From a virus: 25,192 bases of DNA. A program made the translations under genes and the position numbers. The notes under the pieces were generated by a model, which saw only the letters and a program-made list of their open reading frames with translations, was not told where the DNA came from and made no database searches. This document shows, in pieces, positions 1 to 7,846 of the stretch. Position 1 is the first letter of the stretch. Every line of letters begins with the position of its first letter. The DNA is taken from positions 1 through 25,192 of IMG/VR virus record IMGVR_UViG_3300018043_000004. One strand, 5' to 3'.

Positions 1-540
1 AGCCATTTCAGCTAACTTCGCCTTAATAGGATTTTCCTCTTCATAATTACCACTAGCAATCTTTGCCTTTTCTGCTTGCTTGTCAAGTAATCTTCTTATA
101 ATATTATTGGGTCCAACTCCTAATCCTATTCCACCTACTTTAGCTACATTACTAGCCCCTTCCATTAAACCTTTAGCAGCAGAAGGAATAAAAGAATCTG
201 CTTCACCGGCTGATTTATTTCCTTCCATACCAAATTTTGCTTGGTGCTGAGGAGGTTGTGAACCAAAGTCTGAAATTGGTTGCAGTTTATCTGCAAGTTT
301 TCTACTTAAGCTATCAGATTCATTTGTTGTAATTTGACTAGACCCTCTCTGCACACTTCCAGAGTATCTTTCTTTAAAAGCTTTCTTTGCTTGTTCTACT
401 TGGCTTGGGTCAGTTTTTAACCTAGGCTGCACAAATTTCTCAAATATCCTATCCATAAACAAATCAGCCTTTGGAGAAGCAAGGATCTTTGCTTTCTTCT
501 TTGGATCAAGAACATCGAGAAGTGTATAGTCTTGAGGCAT
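1..540 (-). CDS. Unknown virion-associated protein, truncated by window edge
   Basis: The frame is open for 180 codons from the ATG at 540 to the window edge, so the C-terminus is missing. It starts one base after the stop of the 538-aa gene upstream in the operon, which supports the start. The N-terminal half is charged and Lys-rich, opening with MPQDYTLLDVLDPKKKAKIL. The middle is Ser/Gln-rich. A Gly/Ala segment around residues 140-160 (AKVGGIGLGVG) is followed by a basic stretch with RRLLDKQAEKAK. I do not recognise a family. Its place after the connector, nozzle and low-complexity genes suggests a tail or DNA-ejection protein by synteny only. Confidence 0.7.
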   Translation of the reverse strand, partial: MPQDYTLLDVLDPKKKAKILASPKADLFMDRIFEKFVQPRLKTDPSQVEQAKKAFKERYSGSVQRGSSQITTNESDSLSRKLADKLQPISDFGSQPPQHQAKFGMEGNKSAGEADSFIPSAAKGLMEGASNVAKVGGIGLGVGPNNIIRRLLDKQAEKAKIASGNYEEENPIKAKLAEMA

Positions 541-541
541 T

Positions 542-2158
542 TTACTGATTCATTGTATCTAGTAAATCTTTATCTACAATACCAGACTGTGCTTTATCTG
601 CAAGATCCCTAGCTTGCTGTGCTTTCTTTTTCAAATCTAAAACAGCAGGATCATCAGTAGCTTTTGGTGAAGCACTTGCACTACCTTTCATCAGCTCAGT
701 AGCTTGCTTTTCATAAGCAATAGCAGCATCAGAATTAATCTTAGAAGCAAGCTGCAATTGTTTTTGCCCGTTACCATTAATCACAGCCTCTCTATACTTC
801 TGCATATCTGCTCTTTGTTCTTCTGCAACTTTAATACGAGCATATTCAGGACCAGCTCTCATTTTCTCAATATCTGCTTGATTTTTCATTTGAGATTCAG
901 CAAGCTTTTGCTGTTGCAAAAGCTGTCTATTCTGCAATTCAAGCTGTGCATTAAACTGTACCTGATCTTGTTGCATTTTCTTCTCATCAAGAGTGAGTCT
1001 CTTATTAGCAACTTCAATCTGCTTAGTCTCAGCAGGAGTAGCTTGTAAACTAGCTGCAATTCTAGCAGCAGCTTTTGTTTCATCAGTATCTAAAGGACCA
1101 ACAGATTGCTGTTTTAAATACTCTGGATTATTCTGCATCTCCTGTATCTGCCTCTGTTGAATCATCTGTTTAATAACATCATCAGGAGCTTGTTGCATTG
1201 TAAGAGTCTTTGGTTGTGGCAATTGCTGATTATTTCCTTGCTGTCCACCCTGTCCGCCCATCAGTTTTGCTTTAAGCATCTGCAATAAATTCTGCTTCTG
1301 TTGTGGATTCTGAGCTTGTGCAGGATTAGGAGCACCAGATGGAGAGCCTTGCATGTTCATACTTGGCTGCCCTGCATTGCTACCAGGCTGACCCTGGGAA
1401 GGCTGTCCACCCTGTGGACTCCCACTTCCCTGACTTTCCCCTGTCATTTGCTTAGCCCTGTCCGCAGTAGCAGCCTGCACAGCAGCTAATTCAGGACTCA
1501 TTTGAGGTTGCTTCTTATTCTTATTCTGCTTCTGAGCCTCTGCATCTTTTTGTTGTTGTGTTTGGTATTTATATAAATCCATTCCTGCTTTGTGGAACTC
1601 TTTCCAATTGTCATCCACGATTTTATTAGCTGTGTCATAATCTTTATTTTCAACAGCTAGAAAGTAAAGTTTTAGCTTGTATTCCAAATCTGCTTTCTTC
1701 TTCTCAAAATCTTGTTGCTTCTTTTGATTAGCTTGGTTTATAACATTATTAAAAAGCTGCTGAGCAACAGCACCAGTTCTTGCTTGCTTATTTGCAAAAC
1801 TAGAAGGCAGATTATTTTCAGGAGTTTGAATTGCCTGACTGCCTCCAGGATTTCTAGGCATTGCTTGTGTAGCTCCAGGAATACCAGAACCTGCAACACT
1901 TGGTTTTGCTTGCCCACCAGCAAGAGCCATCGGTGTACCTTGCTTGCCTGCAATATTAGTAGGTGATGCTACAACTCCAGGAATCCCTGGAATTTGTGCT
2001 CCTGTTGCTGGTCCTCTTTGTCCTTGTTGTTGCTGCTTAGCCTGTGCAAGCTTTGCTAAAAGAGCAAGCATTTGCTGTGTTTGATCTTGTTGATTAGGAG
2101 CAGTTCCAGGAGGAAGATTAGCACCAAGACCTATAATTGGATTAGCTGGTGTTGACAT
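542..2158 (-). CDS. Gln-rich low-complexity protein, putative internal virion/ejection protein
   Basis: This 538-aa protein is extremely rich in Gln, with Ala, Asn, Gly and Pro. Residues 1-130 are disordered (QQQQGQRGP-type tracts, Gly-Ile-Pro-Gly turns). Residues about 135-215 are a charged helical segment that may form a coiled coil (NQKKQQDFEKKKADLEYKL). A Gly/Gln/Pro linker follows, then a long helical region from about 355 to the end, rich in Gln, Lys and Glu. GGAG lies 5 nt before the ATG and overlaps the stop of the preceding gene. I do not recognise a family. Long helical, low-complexity proteins at this position in podoviruses are often packaged and ejected with the DNA, which is an inference here. 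Confidence 0.8.
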   Translation of the reverse strand: MSTPANPIIGLGANLPPGTAPNQQDQTQQMLALLAKLAQAKQQQQGQRGPATGAQIPGIPGVVASPTNIAGKQGTPMALAGGQAKPSVAGSGIPGATQAMPRNPGGSQAIQTPENNLPSSFANKQARTGAVAQQLFNNVINQANQKKQQDFEKKKADLEYKLKLYFLAVENKDYDTANKIVDDNWKEFHKAGMDLYKYQTQQQKDAEAQKQNKNKKQPQMSPELAAVQAATADRAKQMTGESQGSGSPQGGQPSQGQPGSNAGQPSMNMQGSPSGAPNPAQAQNPQQKQNLLQMLKAKLMGGQGGQQGNNQQLPQPKTLTMQQAPDDVIKQMIQQRQIQEMQNNPEYLKQQSVGPLDTDETKAAARIAASLQATPAETKQIEVANKRLTLDEKKMQQDQVQFNAQLELQNRQLLQQQKLAESQMKNQADIEKMRAGPEYARIKVAEEQRADMQKYREAVINGNGQKQLQLASKINSDAAIAYEKQATELMKGSASASPKATDDPAVLDLKKKAQQARDLADKAQSGIVDKDLLDTMNQ

Positions 2159-2167
2159 TTAAATCTC

Positions 2168-4204
2168 CTATTGTGTAGGCCAAAGGAAGTTGATTAAGTT
2201 TTGAATTTCAAGATCATTAATAGACTCTCCACCTAGTATTACAGAACCATCACCATTAGCACCACCACCACCTGCTCCTAAGCTTTGCAAAAGCATCAAA
2301 GTAGCAAGTTCAGTAGCAGTACCCCCAACTCCAGAATTAACATTTGGAATATTAGCATTTACACTTCCTACTGGCTCACTACTATTTTGATTCGGTAATA
2401 CAGTAGAATTAGTTTGCATTGCATTCATTAAATCAGCAAGACTTGTTCCAGTAGCCGGCCCTGTATTTGAAGCAACAATTGGATTCTGAGAAGAATAAAC
2501 ATCCTGTTGTGAATTACCTGAATTTCCTTGGCTTCCTTGGTTTGAAACAATTCCTGTACCAGCTGCTCCGCCTAAGCCTAAAAGAATTGAAAGAATGCTA
2601 CCAAATCCTCCGCTACCACCTAAAGGATTTTGTGCAGAATTTGAACCAAACAAACTAGAAACTAAACCACCAAGCCCTGCAAATGGGCTTGTACTACTAC
2701 CTTGGGTATTTAAACTAAGCAATCCAGGCAATAAAGCTCCTAACAAACTAAGACCAGTTTGATTATTAACAGTAGGCGGATAGGTTTGGCTAGCACTTTG
2801 TTCATTACTTAGCAATGGATTAGTCTGTGGCAAAGTAGCATAAAATTCATTTACAAGTCTATCAATGCTATTTTGGTCCAATGTTTGTAATTGATTCCCA
2901 AGTGTATTTGCTTGATTTGTTAAAGTTGTTCCACTTGCAAGAGAATTAGCAACATTCTGAGTATTAGTACCAAGAATGCTTGTATTAGCAGAAAGCATAT
3001 TCTCAACAGCTGTCTGCATAGCAGTAGTCTGTGCTTGTGTCAAAGCAGCATTCTGACCAAGAGCAGTTTGCTGATAGTAATTTGCAAGAGCATCTGCATT
3101 AATACTGCTATCAATATTCCCACTAGCAGCATTCTGTCCTTGTAACAAAGCAGCATTCTGTGCAATATTCTGTTGCTCAGAAGCAACCATAGCTTGCCAA
3201 GCAGGAGTTTGGTCAATTAAATCTCCTGTAGAAGCAAGCTGCTGCAGCCCAGATGGAACTTGAATATTATTATTCCCTTGAGCACTTTGCATTAACTGGC
3301 TCAAATAAGGAGTACCAGTAGTATTCCCTGTTTGCAAAGCCTGGTTTAAATTACTAAGCAGAGTCTCCAAAGGAGCACTCAAACTCCCAGGATACTGAGG
3401 AAGTCCTGTGCCTATTTGACTTTCCAAATAATCATTTAAAGCATTTGTAAGATTCGGATCTTGTGTTGAAACAATACCAAAAGCATTATTCAAAGCACTT
3501 GTAATTGTAGGAGTACTTGCTCCTTGTCCTGGTGCAGTTGGAGTTCCAGAACTTCCACTTCCTCCTAAATTATATCCAAACAATGAAAGTAATTCTTCAA
3601 GTGAATTTAAATTAATCCCAGTCCCTGTACCAGCCGCATTTCCTCCAACTGAAGTTTGATTACCTAAGACTGTAGGTAAGCTGCCTTCAGAATTTGTAGG
3701 AGCACCTAAAGTAGCTCCTCCCGAAGCATCACCACCTGGCAAAACACTAGACCCTGCAACTACTGGAGGCAGTAAAGTAGCAGGCGGAGGTGTAGTATTT
3801 GGCGGAGTATATCCAGCATTGACATTTGCAACACTATCCAAACTCCCAAAAGGATTAATAGCAGTCTCAGCACCAGAGTATTGCTGAATTAACTGATTAA
3901 ACTGCTGTAATTGCTGCGGATTCAAAGCAGCAAGCATTCCATTCCAAGACTCTGGAGTATATCCTACCGTGCTACCAGAAGACCATTGATTTGAAGCAAT
4001 TCCAGGAGCGCTAAAAACACCATTAGTCTCAGTAACCTGTGGAGCATTTTGCATCAAAGACATTAACTGCGCCCAGTCAGAAGTCCCAGCTTGGGCTGCT
4101 TGTCCAACAGTACCATAAGCTCCATTTTGAGTAGTAGAGGTATTGCTAAACAAAGTAGCAGGATTTGTAGAAGCCCCAAGATTTGGAAAAGCACCACTTG
4201 CCAT
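2168..4204 (-). CDS. Asn/Ser/Gly-rich structural protein, putative tail/ejection protein
   Basis: This 678-aa protein is rich in Asn, Gln, Ser, Gly and Thr and almost free of charged residues. Residues about 330-440 are an Ala/Gln/Asn helical zone (NAALLQGQNAASGNIDSSIN, then GQNAALTQAQTTAM), a pattern often seen in phage internal-virion or ejection proteins. Residues about 480-570 hold hydrophobic Gly-rich stretches (LSLLGALLPGLLSL and FGSILSILLGLGGAAG) that could insert into a membrane. The start is fixed by AGGAGG 6 nt upstream, placed inside the last codons of the 45-aa zinc-finger gene, and by a one-base stop/start overlap. The exact function is unknown. A role in the membrane conduit during DNA ejection is inferred from position and composition. 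Confidence 0.8.
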   Translation of the reverse strand: MASGAFPNLGASTNPATLFSNTSTTQNGAYGTVGQAAQAGTSDWAQLMSLMQNAPQVTETNGVFSAPGIASNQWSSGSTVGYTPESWNGMLAALNPQQLQQFNQLIQQYSGAETAINPFGSLDSVANVNAGYTPPNTTPPPATLLPPVVAGSSVLPGGDASGGATLGAPTNSEGSLPTVLGNQTSVGGNAAGTGTGINLNSLEELLSLFGYNLGGSGSSGTPTAPGQGASTPTITSALNNAFGIVSTQDPNLTNALNDYLESQIGTGLPQYPGSLSAPLETLLSNLNQALQTGNTTGTPYLSQLMQSAQGNNNIQVPSGLQQLASTGDLIDQTPAWQAMVASEQQNIAQNAALLQGQNAASGNIDSSINADALANYYQQTALGQNAALTQAQTTAMQTAVENMLSANTSILGTNTQNVANSLASGTTLTNQANTLGNQLQTLDQNSIDRLVNEFYATLPQTNPLLSNEQSASQTYPPTVNNQTGLSLLGALLPGLLSLNTQGSSTSPFAGLGGLVSSLFGSNSAQNPLGGSGGFGSILSILLGLGGAAGTGIVSNQGSQGNSGNSQQDVYSSQNPIVASNTGPATGTSLADLMNAMQTNSTVLPNQNSSEPVGSVNANIPNVNSGVGGTATELATLMLLQSLGAGGGGANGDGSVILGGESINDLEIQNLINFLWPTQ

Positions 4205-4341
4205 TATATCCTCCTAAGTGGACAACCAATTAAATGTCCGTTTTTAGACTTAACTTCCCAAGGAAGACGAAAGCAATAAGGACATCTTCCTTTTCCAATT
4301 TTAGCCAAAAGCTCTTGTGCTTTTTGTAGCAAAGAACTCAT
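4204..4341 (-). CDS. 45-aa zinc-finger-like protein
   Basis: A short gene fits exactly between two larger ones. Its ATG (4341) follows the preceding stop by two bases, with GGAG about 11 nt upstream, and its TAA overlaps the next ATG by one base. The translation carries GRCPYCFRLPWEVK followed by HLIGCP, giving Cys-X2-Cys-X14-His-X3-Cys, consistent with one zinc-binding site. An N-terminal helix (SLLQKAQELLAKIGKG) precedes it. Its last codons contain the ribosome site of the next gene, so translation of the two is probably coupled. Function is unknown. Small zinc-finger proteins are common among phage head and tail genes, where they may be structural. Confidence 0.7.
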   Translation of the reverse strand: MSSLLQKAQELLAKIGKGRCPYCFRLPWEVKSKNGHLIGCPLRRI

Positions 4342-4343
4342 AA

Positions 4344-5081
4344 CTATGATCTCCAAGCACTAATCCTTCTAATCCTTGGTCTGAGCATATTAGTCTCAGT
4401 GCTTCTCCAAGCTTCTCTTTCTCTTTTCTTCTTTCTTCCTTTAAGCAATCCAATAAGCCCTGGTTGGCTAGGATCACCATAAAGCTGGGATCTTATAGCA
4501 GCTGCACTATCATATTGCCCGAGATCATTAAAACCTCTAAGTGCAGCTCCGTATACAATAGCCTCCAGCCAATCATTAGGAAGCAGAATTACTGTAGTAT
4601 TTAAATTTCCAGCAGCATTAAAATAATCTGTAATCGGATGTTGCTGAATGCCTCTTGCTTGTGTTTGATAAGCTTGGTCTGGTGTAGGAAAGAAAATAAT
4701 ATTACCCCCAAACCTACACCACTCAATAGGAGTTGAAGGGATTGAAGTTTGAAGCTTATCAATTTCCTGATAGTGACTCGGATCAAGCTTCCTAGACTCT
4801 GTATTACTAGGATAATCAATCCACAATGTAATATCTAACATCGTATCCAGAATCAAACCTGAGCTAAAAAAGTCGGTTTCTGGATATGTATTTGTATTTG
4901 CTGTTAGGTTGAAAGTCGGACCCAAAACCTCAAGCTCTGCAAAGTCACTTCTAAAATCAGCATCAGAAGCAATTTCAAGCAGAGAATCTCTAATCCACTG
5001 ATCTGCTAATCCAGTATCAGAAGTTCTATTCTCTACTTTTCTAAGCACAGAAGCTTCTAAGTTTTGAATTGTTACTGACAT
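4344..5081 (-). CDS. Head-tail connector / adaptor-like protein
   Basis: This 245-aa protein has the layout of podoviral adaptor proteins such as the P22 gp4-like and gp6-like connectors. It has an N-terminal helical segment (LADQWIRDSLLEIASDADF, residues about 24-42), a beta-rich middle with LTANTNTYPETDFFSSGLIL, then WCRFGGNIIFFPTPDQAY (about 122-139). The helical C-terminal part has LPNDWLEAIVYGAALRGFNDL and ends in a very basic tail (GRKKKREREAWR). The pairing of a pattern like W-x-R-x-G-x-I-x-x-x-P-T-P with a later L-P-x-x-W-x-E-A-I-V helix is typical of this group as I recall it. It would sit between the portal ring and the tail nozzle. The adjacent nozzle-like gene supports the call. 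Confidence 0.6.
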   Translation of the reverse strand: MSVTIQNLEASVLRKVENRTSDTGLADQWIRDSLLEIASDADFRSDFAELEVLGPTFNLTANTNTYPETDFFSSGLILDTMLDITLWIDYPSNTESRKLDPSHYQEIDKLQTSIPSTPIEWCRFGGNIIFFPTPDQAYQTQARGIQQHPITDYFNAAGNLNTTVILLPNDWLEAIVYGAALRGFNDLGQYDSAAAIRSQLYGDPSQPGLIGLLKGRKKKREREAWRSTETNMLRPRIRRISAWRS

Positions 5082-5108
5082 AACTATCCGCCTTTGCTTT
5101 TTACCAAA

Positions 5109-5462
5109 TTACTCAGTATAAATAAAAGCATTCCCAGTATCTAACCTAGGAATTTGTACTCCTCCCCTAACCCAACCAATATGCCCGCTTCTTAAAGTTT
5201 TAAGATCCGCTTCTCCATGAGCTTCCCAGATTGTTTGACCTAGAGCATTTTGAACAATTAGAGTATCCAAAGCATTTAAATAATTAGCAAACTCAATCTG
5301 AGCAACTTTAATATCAACAGATCCTGTAGGAGCAATAGTAGCAGTAAAACCATTCCCTCCAATATTATCAGTAGCCTTCTTCCCCCCCAAAGGCTGATCT
5401 GGTAGAATTGATGTAGGAGCATCAGCAGAATTTATAATCCACTGTCTTGAACCAATAGTCAT
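5109..5462 (-). CDS. Small beta-rich structural protein, unknown
   Basis: This 117-aa protein begins MTIGSRQWIINSADAPTSI and has a beta-rich core ending in NALGQTIWEAHGEAD, then HIGWVRGGVQIPRLDTGNAF and IYTE. The segment G-x-x-I-W-E-A followed by G-W-V-x-G and a final hydrophobic strand resembles a small beta-sandwich seen in phage structural cassettes. I do not recognise a named family. AGGAGAGCTT precedes the ATG. It lies between the adaptor-like and 122-aa proteins, with gaps of 27 and 9 nt, so a minor tail or neck role is likely by position. Confidence 0.7.
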   Translation of the reverse strand: MTIGSRQWIINSADAPTSILPDQPLGGKKATDNIGGNGFTATIAPTGSVDIKVAQIEFANYLNALDTLIVQNALGQTIWEAHGEADLKTLRSGHIGWVRGGVQIPRLDTGNAFIYTE

Positions 5463-5471
5463 AAGCTCTCC

Positions 5472-5840
5472 TTAGAAAACAAAAATAACAAAAGCCACGC
5501 CACTTGTGGCAGTTACTTTAATCTGTGTTGATGTGTAAGCTGCACTTCTCCAAACATCCCCTGTTGCTCTTTTATCCACAACAAACCAACCAGTAGGTAT
5601 TCTCATTAACTGATGCACTAAAGTTTGCTGTGAACCAGTTCCTGTAAAAGATATAAACTGACCATTTATATTACCTTGACTCGGCGCACCGCTTGTATTT
5701 GCACCGCCTAAGCTAATATTACTATTAAAAGCTTGTGCAAGTAATCTCCAGTTTTCTCTAATCTTATTAATAACAAATTTAATATTAGGATCTTTAACAT
5801 CAGCAGTTTTAATACCTACAAGATCAACAGGAATATTCAT
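5472..5840 (-). CDS. Small tail-associated protein
   Basis: This 122-aa protein has an N-terminal helix (FVINKIRENWRLLAQAFNSN, about residues 22-41) followed by a Gly/Asn/Ser linker. The C-terminal beta domain contains HQLMRIPTGWFVVDKRATG and DVWRSAAYTSTQIKVTATSG, ending FVIFVF. The arrangement H-x-L-x-R-x-P-T-G-W-x-V-V-D, then an exposed Trp-Arg, then strands and an aromatic terminus is a recurrent small module in phage tail and fibre proteins. The helix may serve as an oligomerisation stalk. The ATG follows the stop of the 582-aa gene by two bases. The exact role is unknown; a tail appendage or adaptor is inferred. Confidence 0.7.
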   Translation of the reverse strand: MNIPVDLVGIKTADVKDPNIKFVINKIRENWRLLAQAFNSNISLGGANTSGAPSQGNINGQFISFTGTGSQQTLVHQLMRIPTGWFVVDKRATGDVWRSAAYTSTQIKVTATSGVAFVIFVF

Positions 5841-5842
5841 GA

Positions 5843-7591
5843 TTAAGTACCAAAGTTTGGATTTTTATATTCACTATTAAGTTCATAGATAAAAGCAATT
5901 TCATAAATCTTAATAATATTACTATTCCCATCTACATTAAAAGTAATAGTATACTGAAATTGCAGCCCAGAAAATCCAGCAGTAGAACCTGATGTTGAAC
6001 TGCCATTAATATTAGGCCCTTCTATTGGAATTACAGTTTCACATATTTGGCTAGTATTAAAGGTCCCATTAGGCTCAGATAAAATAAGATTTACAGTTTC
6101 AGCAGTTTCTCCTCTTTCATTTGTCAAAGAAAAACCAAGATTAACATTACCAAGCTCTCCCGAAGTAACCCAGTCATTATAACCATAAGTAATTCTGATT
6201 CTATCAATTCTCTTATTGTGTTTTCTATCTTGAAATACTAAGTTTCCTGAAACATAAGCAGGAGATTCACATTCTGTTGAAGGTAAAGAAGTTCCAGCTC
6301 CTGTTCCTAGTTGCCCAATTAAACCATTAATATCACCAACTAACAAACCATCAGGATAAGAAAATGCAGTAGGTACTATCTCACCCATAATAACAGGATA
6401 AAAAACAGTAGGAGTACCGCTTGCGGAAAAATCAGGAAAACTATACTTTGTCCAATTTTGCTCATAAAAATTAAAACACCAAGCGTTAAACTTAAGGTTA
6501 GAATCTCCACAAAATAACCAATATGCTTTGTAAGCTTGGCCAAGAGCTAAGTTACTTGTAATAAAGCCAAATATAATAGACCCTGCTAAACTACTTAAAC
6601 CAGAAGTTAAATCAGCATAAATAGCATCTCTAGCCCCTATTCTACTCCTTCCATCACTACTTGGAAAATCACCAATAGGAGTAAAAATGCTACCATTAAA
6701 ATCCCAAATATTCTCATCTCCTACATAAACCATTTCCTCTTCACCATAAACAGCAAGTGATTTAGGAAATCTAGTACCCTTTCCTTTGTCTCCAAAAGCA
6801 TCATAGCTAAAAGGAGCTAAGCCATTTCCTGTAGGAGACATTTGTGTATAACCACCATGGCGAAGAATATAGATATTGCCATATATCTTCCCCATACCCA
6901 TTATTGGCCCAAGACTATCTGCAAGATTTGTCGCTGTAGTCCCTGGAATTGAAGTACCAGTCCCCCAAGAAGTAGGATCACCTGGTAATGAAGTCATTAC
7001 CATTTGTGGAAAAGGACCACCAGAGATTCCTGCTCCAGTAGCACTTGATACATTTGCTGCTATGCAATAGCTATTAAGCTCCTGTAAGTAAAAAGCACTT
7101 GGCGCTGTAGCACTTGCAGGCTGATAATCATGTCCAGTATTTCCATCCCAAGTCCAAATAACATCAGCACCTTGACAAAAACAAAGTAGTCCATTTACTA
7201 CAGTCCAAGAAAGTAAATTACCAGAGTTAGTAATACTTCCTGTAGAAGGAGTTAATGCAGTCCAGGCTATGGGATTTAATGAAGAAGCATAATACAATTT
7301 ACCACCTTGAATAACATTTTCATGCTGACCACCAATAGCATCAAACCAAGCAGCTATCATTTGTAAATAAGAGTTAGAACCCAAAGTAGCTCCAGTAGCA
7401 GCTACTTGTGTCAAAGCAGGTCTTGTTGTTAAACCTGCTTTATTAAACAGTATATTTCTAACATCATAAAATCCACTTTGTTCAGCCAAATCAGGAGCTA
7501 CTTGAGATAATATTCCACCAAAAGGTCCTCTTATAACAAGTTCAGGACTCTCATCTTCAAGCCTTGTAAGCTGTGCTTGTCTGTTTGGCAT
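5843..7591 (-). CDS. Tail nozzle / DNA-stabilisation-like protein
   Basis: This 582-aa beta-rich protein has no obvious signal peptide. The N-terminus contains RGPFGGILSQVAPDLAEQSG and YDVRNILFNKAGLTTRPALT, resembling the start of podoviral nozzle or packaged-DNA stabilisation proteins (P22 gp10-like, T7 gp12-like), where an early G-G motif and an N-x-x-x-x-x-x-G-x-x-x-R-P segment precede a beta-propeller. Many short strand-turn units follow, for example VYGEEEMVYVGDENIWDF and FTPIGDFPSSDGRSRIGA, as expected for propeller blades. The C-terminal third is another beta domain. Its position next to the adaptor-like protein agrees. Family membership is inferred from pattern and context; a solvent-exposed tail protein of another kind cannot be excluded. 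Confidence 0.55.
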   Translation of the reverse strand: MPNRQAQLTRLEDESPELVIRGPFGGILSQVAPDLAEQSGFYDVRNILFNKAGLTTRPALTQVAATGATLGSNSYLQMIAAWFDAIGGQHENVIQGGKLYYASSLNPIAWTALTPSTGSITNSGNLLSWTVVNGLLCFCQGADVIWTWDGNTGHDYQPASATAPSAFYLQELNSYCIAANVSSATGAGISGGPFPQMVMTSLPGDPTSWGTGTSIPGTTATNLADSLGPIMGMGKIYGNIYILRHGGYTQMSPTGNGLAPFSYDAFGDKGKGTRFPKSLAVYGEEEMVYVGDENIWDFNGSIFTPIGDFPSSDGRSRIGARDAIYADLTSGLSSLAGSIIFGFITSNLALGQAYKAYWLFCGDSNLKFNAWCFNFYEQNWTKYSFPDFSASGTPTVFYPVIMGEIVPTAFSYPDGLLVGDINGLIGQLGTGAGTSLPSTECESPAYVSGNLVFQDRKHNKRIDRIRITYGYNDWVTSGELGNVNLGFSLTNERGETAETVNLILSEPNGTFNTSQICETVIPIEGPNINGSSTSGSTAGFSGLQFQYTITFNVDGNSNIIKIYEIAFIYELNSEYKNPNFGT

Positions 7592-7597
7592 AAAAAG

Positions 7598-7846
7598 TTA
7601 ATTCAAATACTCAGCTTCTGCTTTCTTCCAAGCCTCAATAAATTGTTTCTTATCATTTTCTGTAGCTTCACGAAGACCAGGTAAAATCATATGATCTAAA
7701 AAATCTTCGGCTTTAGGCATAGGTTTATTATTCAATATAGCATCTTCTCTAACCTGAGCATAAAAATCTCTCAAATTCATCTCAGTAATAGGCTCTGCCG
7801 GGTTTTGATTTAAAACCTCTTCCAATCTTTCTTTTGTAAATTCCAT
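7598..7846 (-). CDS. Small acidic helical protein coupled to ATP-grasp gene
   Basis: This 82-aa protein has no recognised domain. It is acidic and predicted helical (FTKERLEEVLNQNP, then MNLRDFYAQVREDAILNNKP, then a C-terminal helix KKQFIEAWKKAEAEYLN). Its ATG overlaps the stop of the ATP-grasp gene by one base (TAATG), so the two are probably translated together. Six bases separate it from the nozzle-like gene. It could be a virion protein, an assembly factor, or a partner or substrate of the ATP-grasp enzyme. Nothing in the sequence decides between these. Confidence 0.7.
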   Translation of the reverse strand: MEFTKERLEEVLNQNPAEPITEMNLRDFYAQVREDAILNNKPMPKAEDFLDHMILPGLREATENDKKQFIEAWKKAEAEYLN

